64,000 nt of DNA. It comes from Polychytrium aggregatum (lineage: Eukaryota > Chytridiomycota > Chytridiomycetes > Polychytriales). The position numbers were made by a program, and so were the translations under genes. Positions 11,774-23,899 of the stretch are shown here, piece after piece. The first letter of the stretch is position 1. Every line of letters starts with the position of its first letter. The notes below the pieces were generated by a model. It was not told where the DNA came from and did not search any database. It saw only the letters and a list, made by a program, of their open reading frames with translations. The DNA is taken from NCBI RefSeq assembly GCF_025602895.1, contig NW_026516205.1:496001-560000 (forward strand), in the 5' to 3' direction.

Positions 11774-14700
11774 TTAAGAAGGCTTCCTGCGAGGAGCCCT
11801 GCGTGTGCTCTTTATTTGGGGCTCCTCGAGGTGTTTACCGTATTTACTCAGCTCCTCGGGTGCATGGGACAAGTCCTCCAGTGTTTGCCATGTGTTGCCC
11901 GAGTGTGGGTAACCAACCCACTTGACATAAAACCGAAGTGACCCATCAGCCACTTTCTTGTGCCTCACGATCCTTTCGACTTCATATTCTTGAGTATAGT
12001 ATTGTCCGAGGTCGTCTTCCAGTGGTGCGTCGTCCGGGACACCTTCGTCGGCGTCGGGGAACTGTGCTGGACTGCGGGTCGTGTGGCGACGCAGCTTGGA
12101 CACATGGAAGACAGGATGGAGCTTGCTTCCAGGTGGCAAGTCCAACAGGTAGTTGAGGGGACTGGGTCGGGCCGCTATCTTGAACGGTCCTCGGTACTTG
12201 GGCAACAACTTCTTTGACTGGGCTTCGGGGACCTTGATGTTGTCGGCGTCCAGGTAGACAAGGTCTCCAACTTCAAAGGAGACATCCTGGTGTCGGCGGT
12301 CGTAGTACTTCGCCATCACTTGTTGCGCATCCGTGAGCGCGTCGGCGATCATCTTGTGTCGGACTTGATGATCTTTGACAAAGGCACTTGGTTTGGGAGG
12401 CAATCCAGCCGTGGACTCGGTCAGTGTCAAGGAGGTGGGAACATCAGGCTGGAATCCGTAGAGCGCCTCAAAGGGGCTCAAGCCAGTTGTGCTCGACTTG
12501 GCGGTGTTGTATGCAAACTCTGCATGACTCAGCTGTATGTCCCAGTCGTCTTGGCTGGTCGAGGCGTATGTCCTCAGGTATTGCTCGAGGGTGCGGATCG
12601 TCCGCTCGGACTGTCCATCCGTTTGTTGGTGGTGCGAGGTTGACATGTTCAGCTTGGTGCCGAGATGGTCGAACAGACTTGTCCAAAACAAGGAGGTGAA
12701 TCGGGGGTCTCGATCACTGACGATGGACTTTGGGAGGCCGTGGTGCTTGAACACATGCTTGAAGAACAGCAGTGCAAGGTCAGGCGCGGAGCATGTCGTC
12801 TGGCACGGCACAAAGTGTGCCATCTTGCTGAACCTGTCGACAAAGACAGCGATTGCATCGTGGTCCAACTTGGTCGTCGGTAGATGCGTGATGAGATCCA
12901 TGGACATGCTGGTCCAGGGGCGGTCGGGAACAGGCAGGGGTTGCAGCAATCCTTGCTCTCGGGTCGTGCGTGACTTGACCATCTTGCAGGTATGGCAGGA
13001 CTCGATGTACTTCTCGACGGTGCGCTTCATTCCAGGCCAGTATGCGACTTTGGCCAGTCGGTCGTATGTCTTCTCGACTCCAAAGTGTCCAGCGAGGGGC
13101 GAGTCGTGGACCTCTTGGAGCAACTTGGTCTTCAACGACGGAATGTCCGGCACACAGACACGGCTGTCCTTCTTCAGGAGGAGCAGGCCATCACGCACTG
13201 TGTACTCGGATGATTCGTCGTCCTTGGGGAGCTTAGACACCTTTCGGAACAGTTCTCCGAACTGTTTGTCGTTGGCGATGTTGTCTCGGACAACATCCAG
13301 CATCGTGTTGTCGACACTGACAGTCGACTCGTACAGTGACGCCAATTGGTAGTCGGGGCGTCGGGACAGTGCGTCAGGCACCACATTGAGTTTGCCTTTC
13401 TGGTATACAACCTCGTAGTTGTACTCGGCGAGGAACTCCATCCATCGCGCTTGGCGTCGGCTCAGGTTCTTCTTGGTGTCGAGGTAACGCAGTGACTGGT
13501 GGTCCGTCACAATCTTGAAGGGCTTGGCGGTACCGTGGAGGTACACTCGGAACTTCTGCAGCGCGTAGATGATCGCAAGCTGCTCCTTCTCGTGCACGGG
13601 ATAGTTGATCTCGTGTTGGGACAGTTTGCGCGACTCGAAGGCAACGGGCCTTCCCTCCTGCATCAAAACAGCTCCCACCGCAAAGTCGGAGGCGTCGGTG
13701 TGCACGGAGACATCCGTGTTCGGGTCGAACACAGCGAGGACAGGAGCGTTCGTCAAGGCGTGCTTGAGGGTCTCGAACGCTTGGCGTTGTGGGTGGTCCC
13801 ACACGAAGGGGCACTCTTTGCGGAGTAGGTCTGTGAGTGGACCGGCAGTGCGCGCCAGATCGGGGATGAATCGGCGGTAGTAGTTGACGAGACCGAGAAA
13901 CGACTGCACGTCAGAGACGCATGCGAGCGGCGGCCACTCGACCACAGACTTGACCTTGGCGGGGTCGACTTCGATTCCTCTTCCTGAGACAACGTGTCCC
14001 AGGAACGGGACTTGATTCTTGAAGAACTCACACTTGGACAGTTTGGCATACAACTTGTGCTCGCGTAGCTTGGCCAGCACGCGGGCGACATGACCTTCAT
14101 GGGTCGCTTCATCCTTGCTGTACACAAGGATATCATCCAGGTACACGATGACAGAGTTGTCGAGCTCTTGGCGGAACACATCGTTCATCAGCTGCATGAA
14201 CGTGGCAGGTGCGTTCGTCAATCCGAACGGCAGCACTAGGAACTCGTACAGTCCGTAGCGAGTCCTGAAGGCGGTCTTGTGGACATCATCCTCGTGGATG
14301 CGGATCTGATGGTAGCCTGAGCGGAGGTCTATCTTGCTAAAGACCTTTGCTCCACTCAGACGATCCATCAACTCGTCGATCCTGGGCAACGGGTAGGTGT
14401 TCTTGATGGTCTGTTTGTTTAGTGCGCGATAGTCGACGCACATCCTGAGATCACCTTCTTTCTTCTTGACAAAGAGCACTGGTGCACCATACGGTGACTG
14501 GCTCGGGCGGATGAACCCATGGGCGAGGAGGTCATCCAACTGGCGCTTGAGTTCGTCCATCTCCGTCAGCGACAGTTGGTACGTCGGTCTTGACGGAGGC
14601 GACGAGCCTGGTTCGATGTCGATGCGATGATCGACGGTGCGTTGGGGTGGCAGGCATTGTGGCAACTGGTCGGGGAATACGTCCTTGTACTCGTCGAGCA

Positions 14701-15517
14701 GCTTGGTCACCACAGGCGGGGGACCGGGACCGGCTTGGTCGGTGTCGTCGACCTCACGCACGACACAGAGGAACGACGTGTCCTTCTTGATCAGCCTCTT
14801 GAATTGCATGGCTGAGAGGAGAGGTGGCATGTTGGGTGAGGCCATGCCCTGCAGGACAATGTCAGGGCCAACACGGACAGTGCGGCCTTTCCAGTCGACG
14901 ACTGGAGTCGGCTCGGCACGAGCAAGCCAGCTCATGCCGAGGATGGCATCGAACTTGGTGTCGATCACTTGGAACAACAGGACAGGATGGTACTTGGGAT
15001 GGAGGGCCACTCGCAGGACCACTTGGTGTGTGCACTGCTGCACACGATCGTCTGCAAGCGCCACACTCATCGGCGACTTCTTCTTGGTTGCATGTATGTT
15101 GAGCTCCTGGAGCAAGCGTCTGCTGACAAAGTTGCAGCTTGCTCCAGAGTCCACCATCATTCGGACGGTGTGACCTTGGACGGTGGCAGGGAGGTACAGC
15201 AGGGACTCTTCATGGTCCTCCTGCACAGCCTCCTGCACCATGACTTGACTTGGGGGAACGGGCGACACTTGGTCTTGGTTGGCTTCATCACGGCCACTCG
15301 GACATTTTGGATAGGGTTCGGCCATTGCGGGGGCCTGCGGCGTCAGCACGCCATTGCACACGACGTCCACGGCTTGCGGACACATGTCGGAAGCATCCGA
15401 CACACACGACTTGACAGGGGTGAGGGCACAGGCGGTCCTGTCCCTCAAGGGTTCTTGATTTTCTTTTTTGTTTTGGTTTTCAATTTTGGTTTTCTCTTCA
15501 CGTTCGTGGAGAGGCAG
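11774..15517 (-). CDS. pol: B2 Pol, main part (protease to chromodomain)
   Basis: The minus-strand frame runs through protease ([12 protein letters not shown]), RT ([23 protein letters not shown]), RNase H ([11 protein letters not shown]), integrase with HHCC ([17 protein letters not shown]) and the DDE core ([19 protein letters not shown]). The chromodomain at the C-terminal end carries [11 protein letters not shown] and [13 protein letters not shown]. No internal stop is present. Its N-terminal codons continue at 40526-40704 across the A2 insertion, so the gene is interrupted but otherwise undamaged. It shows small differences from B1, such as K for Q in the [10 protein letters not shown] motif. 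Confidence 0.93.
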   Translation of the reverse strand: MPLHEREEKTKIENQNKKENQEPLRDRTACALTPVKSCVSDASDMCPQAVDVVCNGVLTPQAPAMAEPYPKCPSGRDEANQDQVSPVPPSQVMVQEAVQEDHEESLLYLPATVQGHTVRMMVDSGASCNFVSRRLLQELNIHATKKKSPMSVALADDRVQQCTHQVVLRVALHPKYHPVLLFQVIDTKFDAILGMSWLARAEPTPVVDWKGRTVRVGPDIVLQGMASPNMPPLLSAMQFKRLIKKDTSFLCVVREVDDTDQAGPGPPPVVTKLLDEYKDVFPDQLPQCLPPQRTVDHRIDIEPGSSPPSRPTYQLSLTEMDELKRQLDDLLAHGFIRPSQSPYGAPVLFVKKKEGDLRMCVDYRALNKQTIKNTYPLPRIDELMDRLSGAKVFSKIDLRSGYHQIRIHEDDVHKTAFRTRYGLYEFLVLPFGLTNAPATFMQLMNDVFRQELDNSVIVYLDDILVYSKDEATHEGHVARVLAKLREHKLYAKLSKCEFFKNQVPFLGHVVSGRGIEVDPAKVKSVVEWPPLACVSDVQSFLGLVNYYRRFIPDLARTAGPLTDLLRKECPFVWDHPQRQAFETLKHALTNAPVLAVFDPNTDVSVHTDASDFAVGAVLMQEGRPVAFESRKLSQHEINYPVHEKEQLAIIYALQKFRVYLHGTAKPFKIVTDHQSLRYLDTKKNLSRRQARWMEFLAEYNYEVVYQKGKLNVVPDALSRRPDYQLASLYESTVSVDNTMLDVVRDNIANDKQFGELFRKVSKLPKDDESSEYTVRDGLLLLKKDSRVCVPDIPSLKTKLLQEVHDSPLAGHFGVEKTYDRLAKVAYWPGMKRTVEKYIESCHTCKMVKSRTTREQGLLQPLPVPDRPWTSMSMDLITHLPTTKLDHDAIAVFVDRFSKMAHFVPCQTTCSAPDLALLFFKHVFKHHGLPKSIVSDRDPRFTSLFWTSLFDHLGTKLNMSTSHHQQTDGQSERTIRTLEQYLRTYASTSQDDWDIQLSHAEFAYNTAKSSTTGLSPFEALYGFQPDVPTSLTLTESTAGLPPKPSAFVKDHQVRHKMIADALTDAQQVMAKYYDRRHQDVSFEVGDLVYLDADNIKVPEAQSKKLLPKYRGPFKIAARPSPLNYLLDLPPGSKLHPVFHVSKLRRHTTRSPAQFPDADEGVPDDAPLEDDLGQYYTQEYEVERIVRHKKVADGSLRFYVKWVGYPHSGNTWQTLEDLSHAPEELSKYGKHLEEPQIKSTRRAPRRKPS

Positions 15518-16308
15518 TGTTAGGGATAGCTCCTGCTTGTTCTCCACTTTGACTGCACACTTGGCTATTCTTTTGCCTTTCTGTTTGTTTGTGTGTAGCC
15601 TTGCAGTTCCCCTCCGATTTTCCGCCTTTTGCCTGTCTTTTCCGCTCCTTCCGCACTTCCGTTTTCCCGCGCTGCTCCGCTTCCTTTGTCTTCTTCGCAC
15701 GCGCCGGTTTGTTTGTGCACGCGCCTTGCTGCGATTGGTTGCAATTCGGCTGCCGGTCATGTGTCCCCCCACCGGTGACTCATGACCTGCCTGACCGCCC
15801 CGATCTCTTGTTCATCTCGCATGCATTTGCCCCAACCTTATACTTGACCAATCCGCTTCTTGGACGTTGAGTCACATTGCTTCGCCTTTGCACGTTTCTC
15901 CTGCCAGGTGCTTCGCTTTTGCTTGCGCCTCTCTCGCTTTGGTTCTCTGCCTGTCTCGGTGGTCCTTCTCGGCCCTCGTTCGTGCATCGCCCCCTTCGCC
16001 CTGCTCGATCGCCCACTTTTCCCTCCCTTGGCCGCCCTTCGCTGCCAAGTCCGGACTTGTCTATAAATAGCCTGACCCCCGCGATGTGTAGTCGAACCTT
16101 AGCGTTCAAAATAGGACTAAATAAAGTGCCTTCTACTTTATTCTCTGAGTGTTCCTCACGTCTCATTTCGAGACAAGTCTTATCTTGAACGGATCTTTGC
16201 TTCCCTCGCTCCCTCTCCGAGTCCACTTCGGACTCTACCCTTGCTTTCCCTGAGCTCACTTCGAGCTCACTTCTTCTTTTGCCGTTGAGTCCCCTTTGGA
16301 CTCTAACA
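15518..16308 (+). promoter_or_regulatory. A2 5' LTR with TATA box and self-primer segment
   Basis: The LTR runs TGTTAG to CTAACA. A TATA box (tataaata) is at 16062-16069. Thirty-nine bases downstream, near the expected RNA 5' end, AGCGTTCAAAAT (16101-16112) is the exact reverse complement of the primer-binding site at 16311-16322. An AATAAA (about 16119) follows. This geometry matches self-priming of the Tf1/sushi type. Confidence 0.88.
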
Positions 16309-16340
16309 TCATTTTGAACGCTCCCTCTTGGCTTCCCGGC
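16309..16340 (+). promoter_or_regulatory. A2 leader with self-complementary primer-binding site
   Basis: Two bases after the LTR, ATTTTGAACGCT (16311-16322) pairs over 12 bases with the LTR segment at 16101-16112. The leader is cut at CCGGC (16336-16340) by element C and resumes at 34937. The intact version is at 28699-28710 in A1. Confidence 0.85.
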
Positions 16341-16921
16341 TGTCATGAACACCCTCTGCCTTTGCCCACTCCCTTCCTTTACCCTTGCCCTTTCCTTTCT
16401 GTTTGCCTGTCTTAGTGCTTTCCCTTCCTTCTGTTTGTTTGTTTCCCGCGCTGTGCTGCCTTGTTGTCTTACCGCAAGCACGCGCGCTGCCTGTGTTCCG
16501 TTCCCGCTCCCTTGCTGTTGGTCATGGGTTACGCCCACGACGCCGCCTCGACGCCGCCTGACGCCTTGGCGCCGCCAAGCCGCCGCCACTGACGCCCGCT
16601 GACTCACGGATCCCGAGTCACGGCCGCCACCTGCTTCGCTCGCTGCTTCGCCCTCCCCGCCGCTGCTTCGCTCCTGCCCCCTCGCTCTGCAGCGTCGATC
16701 CTTGGCGCTCGCATAAATAGCCCTCCGACCAGCCTCTGTCTTTTGCCTTCGTCTTGCCACTTTGTATTTTTAGTATCCTAAGCCTTGGATCTAGAATAAA
16801 ACTTTGGCTTCACACTTGACACTCTGTGTCCCAGTCCAGTCCCCGCTCCTCTCCCTACGTTCGAGTCTTGCATTAGGACTCTTGCGCACTTCCCTGCTTG
16901 CCCCGTTGTCCAGTCTTGACA
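16341..16921 (+). promoter_or_regulatory. C 5' LTR with TATA-like box and self-primer segment
   Basis: A TATA-like cataaatag is at 16712-16720. Thirty-nine bases after its first base, GTCTTGCCA (16751-16759) is the reverse complement of TGGCAAGAC (16924-16932), which lies two bases inside the element after the LTR. AATAAA is near 16795. The 9-base pairing is shorter than in A and D but the geometry is the same. Confidence 0.75.
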
Positions 16922-16992
16922 CTTGGCAAGACCTTCAACAACCCCCCACTTGCCCTGCCTTTGCCCCGTCCCCTTCTCTATCTCTTTTACCA

Positions 16993-18231
16993 ATGGCTTC
17001 CCCTTCTGGCCTTTCCGAGCCCGAGCTCCAGGCCATCCGTGCGGTCATTATCCAGTCCGCCGAGAACGCCCGTTCTCTCCAGGACTTTTCCAAGTTCCTC
17101 CACGATCAGGATGATGCGCTCAACCGCATCACCGATCGTATGGACCAGGTCCTGGCTCGCCGTGAAGAGGATGTCCGCCAAGTGGTCGCCGCCAGTGTCC
17201 AGGAGGCCCTCCGCAGCTACCAGGCCCAGCTACCTCCTCCTGCTCCCGCTCCCGCCCCGATCCGTCGTGCAGGTCGCCCCTACTTCGGCGTTCCTGACGA
17301 CGTCGATGATCCTGCCCAAGACCCCGAGGACAACCCTGCTGGTCGCAACTCTGCCACCAGGCAGATAGGTCCCCCTGATCGCTTCTCTGGTAAGGACCCG
17401 AGCCGCTGCAATGCCTTCCTCTCGCATTGCAGACTGGCCTTCGTGTCCAACCCTCCCCTCTTCCAGACTGAAAGGGATAAGGTGTTCTACGCCTTATCCT
17501 ATCTCGATGGTACTGCTGCAGACTACATGCAGCCGTACATCGATCAGTTGGAGAGAGACCCCGAGTGCTCTCCCCCTGCCATCCGTGACTTTGCCGGTTT
17601 CTCCGAGTGGCTCCGTGCTGCCTTTGGCCAGGTCCAGCCCACCATCGCCGCTGCTCGCGAGATGGTCAGGCTTTACCAAGTCACCTCCGCCGCCGCCTAT
17701 GCCGCCGAGTACCGCCGCCAAGCCGTCCACCTCCTCACTTGGTCCCAAGACCCTCTCATGTTCCACTTCGAGAGTGGACTCAAGCCCTCGGTTCAAGACG
17801 AACTCTCCCGCCGCTCCTTCGACAACCTCGAAGATCTCATGCAAGCGGCGATCGCCATCGACAACCGCCAGGAGGACCAACGTTCCCGCCGTCCCAACCA
17901 CCGCTCCGCTCCTGCTCCTGCTCCTGCTCGTCCGGCTCCTCTCCCTTTCCGTCCGGCTCCTCGCCCCTTCGCTCCTGCTCCTCCTCCTCGCCCCGCTCAA
18001 GCCTTCAACGTTCCGCAGCCCATGGACCTCAGCCAGGCCTCCGCTCGCAGGCTGACCGCCGAGGACAAGGCCGCCCTCCGTGCTGCCAACCGCTGCTTTT
18101 ATTGCAAGCAGGAAGGGCACATTGCCCTTCGCTGCCCCAATAAGGCATCCTCCCGCTTGGCTGCCATCGATGCTTCTTTGGCTGTCGTTGATGTGAATAA
18201 ACTTGACGACCAGGAAAACTTCTCTGCCTAG
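16993..18231 (+). CDS. gag: C Gag
   Basis: This encodes 412 residues from ATG at 16993. An N-terminal alpha-helical region (LQDFSKFLHDQDDALNRI) precedes the capsid-like part (SYLDGTAADYMQPYI, SEWLRAAFGQVQP). A Pro/Ala-rich linker follows, and a CCHC knuckle (CFYCKQEGHIALRC) lies near residue 370. The frame is open upstream to 16804 through the LTR, but the ATG after the primer site is the sensible start. The Pol frame (-1) is already open across the Gag stop, so Gag-Pol fusion by frameshifting is likely. I did not find a canonical slippery heptamer at its end. Confidence 0.92.
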   Translation: MASPSGLSEPELQAIRAVIIQSAENARSLQDFSKFLHDQDDALNRITDRMDQVLARREEDVRQVVAASVQEALRSYQAQLPPPAPAPAPIRRAGRPYFGVPDDVDDPAQDPEDNPAGRNSATRQIGPPDRFSGKDPSRCNAFLSHCRLAFVSNPPLFQTERDKVFYALSYLDGTAADYMQPYIDQLERDPECSPPAIRDFAGFSEWLRAAFGQVQPTIAAAREMVRLYQVTSAAAYAAEYRRQAVHLLTWSQDPLMFHFESGLKPSVQDELSRRSFDNLEDLMQAAIAIDNRQEDQRSRRPNHRSAPAPAPARPAPLPFRPAPRPFAPAPPPRPAQAFNVPQPMDLSQASARRLTAEDKAALRAANRCFYCKQEGHIALRCPNKASSRLAAIDASLAVVDVNKLDDQENFSA

Positions 18232-20570
18232 AAAAGGTCGGAGGAGCTTTCCTAGGCGTCAATCATGTCATAAATCTTCCTCCTGTAAATGTCTCCACGG
18301 TAAATCACTCTTCTGCCTTTTGCCATCTTGCCCCCGTCACCATTGCCACCGTTTCCACTGCTCTTGCTTCTTCGTCTTCGCCTCCCGAGCCTGACATCCA
18401 ACGTCAGCCCTCCCTCGCTGTGACTCTGCTGTGCGGTCCAGAGTCCATACGGGCAACCGCCATGATCGATACCGGCGCGGTTACTTCGTTTATGGACACT
18501 GGATTCGCCGCAACCCACGCTCTCCCCACCTTTGCAACTTCTTTCGTCATCACTCTTGCCGATGGTTCTTCGATGGAGTCTAGTCTTGGAGTTTGTGTTT
18601 CTATGATCACAGGCATCAGCCACTATGAACAAATCTCGTTCGCGCTGATTCCCTTGGCTTCATACCCGATCATCTTGGGTATGGATTGGATCAAGAAACA
18701 CAAGCCCTACTTTGACTGGCACCATGACTCTATTTTCTTGCCTTGCACCTCTATCCACAGTTTGGCCTCCCCGTTCTCTCCCGAGCCACAGTCCTCTAGG
18801 TCCAGCCCTGCCGAGCCGCCTGCCGAGTCCCCTGCTGAGGTCCCCGCCGAGCCTGCCGTGCCCAAGCCCAGTCCTGCCTTGCCTCCTGCCGTCCCAAAGA
18901 CCAAGACCAAGACCCAGTCCCTGCCCAGCGTCAGCCTGATCGGCAGCATCCCCTTCCAGCACGCCGTCCAGAAGGAAGGCCTGGAAGTGTTCCTCTTGGA
19001 TGCTGCCCGAGTCCTGTCCCTCTGCTCCGTCGACGCTGGAGCCAAGCCCAAGGCCGAGCCCTCTGTCCCCTCCAAGTACTCGTCCTTTGCCAAGGTGTTT
19101 TCCAAGTCCGAGGCCGACAAGCTCCCCCAGCACCGCCCTTACGACCACACGATCCCGTTGGTCGAAGGTGCGTCCCCGTCGTTTGGGCCCGTCTACAACC
19201 TCTCCAAGCCGGAGATGGACGCCCTCCACACCTACATCCAAGAGAACTTGTCCAAGGGTTTCATCCGCCGTTCCGAGTCCCCTGCCGGTGCCCCAGTCCT
19301 GTTCGTCAAGAAGAAGGATGGCTCCCTCCGTCTCTGCGTCGACTACCGGGCCCTGAACAAGATCACCGTGCCGAACCGTTGTCCCTTGCCCCTGATTGCC
19401 GAGACGTTCGACAACCTCGGCAAGGCCAAGATCTTCACCAAGCTCGACATGCGAGGCGCATACAACCTCTTGCGCATCGCTGAAGGTGAAGAGTGGAAGA
19501 CGGCCTTCCGCTGTCGCTACGGCCACTTCGAGTACAACGTCATGCCGTTCGGCTTGACCAACGCTCCTGCCTCGTTCCAAGCCTTCGTCAACGATGTCCT
19601 CCGAGAATACCTTGACCAGTTCGTGGTCGTCTACCTGGACGACATCCTCATCTACTCCTCCGATCCTGCCGAGCACGAGGCTCATGTCAAGAAAGTCCTG
19701 ACCAAGCTCCAAGACGCCGGACTCTCACTCAAGCTTGAAAAGTGTGAGTTCGACCAGTCCTCCGTCGCCTTCCTCGGGTTCATCATCTCGCCCGATGGAA
19801 TCTCCATGGATCCCGACAAGGTCAAGGCCATCCAGGAGTGGGAGATCCCCCGATCTGCCCACGACATCCAAGTCTTCCTCGGCCTGGCGAACTTCTACCG
19901 TCGGTTCGTCAAGGATTATTCCAAGATCGCCACCCCGCTGACGGACCTCCTGAAGAAGGACATCAAGTTCTCCTGGTCTCCCTCGGCTCAAACGTCATTC
20001 CTGAAGCTCAAGGAATGCCTGAGCACCGGTCCTGTCCTCCGCCACTTCGACCCCGAGCGTCAGTGCGTCATCGAAGCCGACGCATCTGACTATGCTCTTG
20101 GCGCTGTTCTCAGTCAGCGCGACGACGAAGGCCTCCTCCACCCCGTGGCCTTCTACTCCCGGAAGCTGCTCGATGCAGAAATGAATTATCAAATCTATGA
20201 TAAGGAACTTCTCGCCATCGTCGCAGCCTTCAAGCAATGGAGACACTACCTCGAGTTCTCCTCCCAAGCCACCGAGGTCGTCACCGACCACAAGAACCTT
20301 GAATACTTCCAGACCTCCCGCAACCTCAGCCGTCGCCAAGTCCGTTGGTCCGAGATCCTTGGCGACTACAACTTCGTCATCAGGTATCGACCCGGAACCC
20401 TCAACAATGCCGCCGACGCCCTCTCCCGCAAGGACAAGTTCCCTAAGGAGGGGGGTGACTCCCGTAGCTCCCCGAACACCCAGACCCTGCTGCCACCAAA
20501 ACTCTTCGTTTCCGCCCTCCGAGCCGTTCCCGTTGCCCCCGAGTCTGAGGATATCGCCGTCCTCATCAAG
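18232..20570 (+). CDS. pol: C Pol, 5' part (protease, RT, RNase H), split by element D
   Basis: The frame shows the protease motif AMIDTGAVTSF near 18465 with ILGMDWI downstream. RT follows ([35 protein letters not shown]), then RNase H (EADASDYALGAV, TDHKNLEYF). The frame is interrupted after ATC-AAG at 20570 by element D and continues at 32904. No internal stop is seen from 18222 on. There is no plausible ATG at the beginning, consistent with translation as a Gag-Pol fusion. Confidence 0.93.
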
Positions 20571-20955
20571 TGTGAGGACCACGACAAGCAACGACACTGG
20601 ACGACCAGGTGCTTGGCGAACAACGATAAGCTATATTACGACTTATCAGATAACAACAAGTGTTGTTCGAACTGAAGATACAAAATGGGTGCAAGAAAGG
20701 AGGGGCTTTATAGCCAAGAGGGAAACCGAAGGGCGAAAGTGGGCGAGAAGGGTGGAGCGACAAACGAGGGACGAGAAGGGGGTGCGAGGGAGGCGGAGCA
20801 TCCAGCGAGAGGGGCGAAGCACAGCGCAGTCGGAGGCGAAGTAAGAGTCATCGGCGCCAGCCAATCAGGGAATACACGCCAAGACAAACAAACATGACTC
20901 ACGGTGCATCACGCGCAGCAGTCCACACGTGTTCCCAACGTGCATGATCATCACA
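20571..20955 (-). repeat. D 3' LTR
   Basis: This 385-bp LTR has the same length and, where compared, the same sequence as 32514-32898. The adjacent bases on the minus strand form a GGGGAGGGGATGA polypurine tract. Confidence 0.94.
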
Positions 20956-23097
20956 TCATCCCCTCCCCAAACTACGGCCACTCCTACGAACAATAAGTCC
21001 AGGCTTGTCGGGGTACCGGCGGTGGAAGTCGGCTATCTTGTCGGGAGCGTTAACGTAGTTGGCGGGCTCCCAGCTGCGATGATCAGTCGAGTAGCCCTTC
21101 CAATCAACGAAATAGCTCAACTTACCGCGGACCAGCTTGGAGTCGAGGATCTCCTGAACTTCATACTCCAAGTGGTCGTCGACGCGGACTGGCGGAGGAG
21201 GGTCTTGGATGCGGCCGGGGAGGGTGTTCGACTTGTGGGGCTCGAGGAGGGAGACATGGAACACCGGATGGATCTTGAGATCCTTGGGAAGGTCGAGGCG
21301 GAAGGCGAGGGAACCGATGGCTTCGACGATCTTGTAGGGTCCGATGCGCTGGTAGTCCAACTTCTTGCTTGGACGGGTGGTCTTGATGTTGCGTGTTAGG
21401 ACCCAGACTTGATCGCCAGGAGCGAACTTGGGAGCGTCGGACTTGTGGGCATCCGCAAAGCGCTTGTAGTCCGCCTTGGCCTTCTCGAGGTTCTCCTTCA
21501 GCAACGCCAAGTTGTGCTGAAGGTGTTCGACTCGGTCGGTCGCGGAGGGGACATCGAGACTGGAAGGAAGGACCGGAGACTCGAATCGAGGGTTGAAGCC
21601 GTAAGTCGCCAGGAACGGGGAGGCCTTGGTCGAGGTGTGCTCGAGGTTGTTGTATGAGAACTCGGCGAGCGGGAGCAGCATCGCCCAGTCATCCTGCTGG
21701 TACGAGGTGTAGCAGCGGAGATGCTGGTTGATGACTTGGTTGACCCGCTCAGTCTGTCCATCGGTTTGGGGATGGAACGCCGTGGACAGACTGGTCTTGA
21801 TGCCGAGTTCCGAGCACAGGGCCTGCCAGAACCGCGAGGTGAACTGGCTTCCTCGGTCCGAGACGATGTTGTCCGGGAGACCGTGGAGGCGGAAGATGTT
21901 GTCGAGGAACAGCGACGCTGTTTCCTCGGCACTTGGGAGGGACCGACAGGGAAGGAAGTGGGCCATCTTGGTCAGGCTATCGACGACGACAAAGATGCAA
22001 GTCTTGCCGTTGGACTCGGGGAGGTCGGTGATAAAGTCCATCGTCACCAGAGACCAGGGTCGCGATGCCGTCGGGAGGGGCTGCAAGTATCCAAACGGCT
22101 TATGTCGAGGGACTTTCGAGCGTGCACAAGTGTCGCACGTCGAGACATAAGCCTGGACATCCTTGCGGATCGAGGGCCACCAGAACTGCCTCGAGATCAG
22201 TGCTCGGGTCCGCCGAATGCCAGGATGTCCAACAGCGACAGGGTCGTGGCATGACTTGAGGACGGGGACTCGACACGACTCTGGCACAACGATCTTGTCC
22301 ATGAAGGTGAGGAGATCATCCTTCAGGACATACTTGGGATCGTTGCGGAGCTGGTCCAGGGACGGGTCCTTTGGTTGCTCCTCGGCAATGAGCTTGAGCA
22401 AGTCCACAGGGCGAGTGGAACTTGCATCCGAGGAGCGACGGACGGCACAGGCGAACGCCGAAGGTGGCAGCAACGGGGGAGGCTCCTTGGACACAGGTGC
22501 GGACGGAGGGACGTAGTCCGGGCGGCGGGAGAGAGCGTCGGCCTTGCCGTTCTTTGGACCGGGGAGGTATTGAATCCGGAGGTCGAACCGAGACAGGAAC
22601 TGCGACCACCGGGCGTGTCGCTGGTTGAGGATGCGGGCCGACGCCAGGTATTCCAAGTTCTTGTGGTCGGTAAGGACTTGGACTGGGTGTTGGGCGCCTT
22701 CGAGGTAGTGTCGCCAGACCTCGAATGCCTCCTTGATGGCCAAGAGCTCCTTCTCATAGATGCTGTAGTTGCGTTCAGCATCCATGAGCGTGCGGGAGTG
22801 AAAGGAGCACGGGTGCAGGTGGCCATCGGAGCCGCGCTGGGACAGGACGCATCCGATCGCAAAGTCTGAGGCATCAGACTCCACGACAAAGGGCTTGGAT
22901 GGGTCGGGGTGCGCAAGGACGGGCTCGGAGACGAAGGCTTCCTTGAGGGACTGGAAAGCCTTGTGGGCGTCGGGGGACCAGCGGAAGACCTGGGACTTCT
23001 TGAACAGGAGCGTGAGCGGACCGGCGATCTTGGCATATCCGTCAATGAAGCGACGGTAAAAGTTCGAGAACCCAATGAAGGAGCGAAGGTCGGAGAC
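20956..23097 (-). CDS. pol: D Pol, 3' part (RT end, RNase H, integrase, chromodomain)
   Basis: The frame resumes after the A1 insertion with the end of RT (LRSFIGFSNFYRRFI). RNase H (ESDASDFAIGCV, TDHKNLEYL) and integrase follow, the latter with HHCC (HPGIRRTRALIS, CDTCARSK) and DDE core (MDFITDLPES, VSDRGSQFTSRF, HPQTDGQTERVNQ). A chromodomain (LEYEVQEILDSKL, VDWKGYSTDHRSWEP) ends the protein. The stop overlaps the polypurine tract at 20956-20958. The interruption is exactly at the GAGAC target site; coding sequence on both sides is open. Confidence 0.93.
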   Translation of the reverse strand, partial: VSDLRSFIGFSNFYRRFIDGYAKIAGPLTLLFKKSQVFRWSPDAHKAFQSLKEAFVSEPVLAHPDPSKPFVVESDASDFAIGCVLSQRGSDGHLHPCSFHSRTLMDAERNYSIYEKELLAIKEAFEVWRHYLEGAQHPVQVLTDHKNLEYLASARILNQRHARWSQFLSRFDLRIQYLPGPKNGKADALSRRPDYVPPSAPVSKEPPPLLPPSAFACAVRRSSDASSTRPVDLLKLIAEEQPKDPSLDQLRNDPKYVLKDDLLTFMDKIVVPESCRVPVLKSCHDPVAVGHPGIRRTRALISRQFWWPSIRKDVQAYVSTCDTCARSKVPRHKPFGYLQPLPTASRPWSLVTMDFITDLPESNGKTCIFVVVDSLTKMAHFLPCRSLPSAEETASLFLDNIFRLHGLPDNIVSDRGSQFTSRFWQALCSELGIKTSLSTAFHPQTDGQTERVNQVINQHLRCYTSYQQDDWAMLLPLAEFSYNNLEHTSTKASPFLATYGFNPRFESPVLPSSLDVPSATDRVEHLQHNLALLKENLEKAKADYKRFADAHKSDAPKFAPGDQVWVLTRNIKTTRPSKKLDYQRIGPYKIVEAIGSLAFRLDLPKDLKIHPVFHVSLLEPHKSNTLPGRIQDPPPPVRVDDHLEYEVQEILDSKLVRGKLSYFVDWKGYSTDHRSWEPANYVNAPDKIADFHRRYPDKPGLIVRRSGRSLGRG

Positions 23098-23899
23098 TGT
23101 TAGAGTCCAAAGGGGACTCAACGGCAAAAGAAGAAGTGAGCTCGAAGTGAGCTCAGGGAAAGCAAGGGTAGAGTCCGAAGTGGACTCGGAGAGGGAGCGA
23201 GGGAAGCAAAGATCCGTTCAAGATAAGACTTGTCTCGAAATGAGACGTGAGGAACACTCAGAGAATAAAGTAGAAGGCACTTTATTTAGTCCTATTTTGA
23301 ACGCTAAGGTTCGACTACACATCGCGGGGGTCAGGCTATTTATAGACAAGTCCGGACTTGGCAGCGAAGGGCGGCCAAGGGAGGGAAAAGTGGGCGATCG
23401 AGCAGGGCGAAGGGGGCGATGCACGAACGAGGGCCGAGAAGGACCACCGAGACAGGCAGAGAACCAAAGCGAGAGAGGCGCAAGCAAAGCGAAGCACCTG
23501 GCAGGAGAAACGTGCAAAGGCGAAGCAATGTGACTCAACGTCCAAGAAGCGGATTGGTCAAGTATAAGGTTGGGGCAAATGCATGCGAGATGAACAAGAG
23601 ATCGGGGCGGTCAGGCAGGTCATGAGTCACCGGTGGGGGGACACATGACCGGCAGCCGAATTGCAACCAATCGCAGCAAGGCGCGTGCACAAACAAACCG
23701 GCGCGTGCGAAGAAGACAAAGGAAGCGGAGCAGCGCGGGAAAACGGAAGTGCGGAAGGAGCGGAAAAGACAGGCAAAAGGCGGAAAATCGGAGGGGAACT
23801 GCAAGGCTACACACAAACAAACAGAAAGGCAAAAGAATAGCCAAGTGTGCAGTCAAAGTGGAGAACAAGCAGGAGCTATCCCTAACATCATCCCCTTCC

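Noticed and set aside
11774-15772. Pol frames running into LTR sequence as single long proteins
   Set aside because: Open frames in B2 (to 15772), D (29236) and A1 extend by chance into neighbouring LTRs. The target duplications and intact copies show where the real coding sequence ends.
18190-18240. Canonical -1 slippery heptamer at the end of C Gag
   Set aside because: The best candidate (GGAAAAC) does not fit X-XXY-YYZ. The frames overlap, but the mechanism in C is unresolved.
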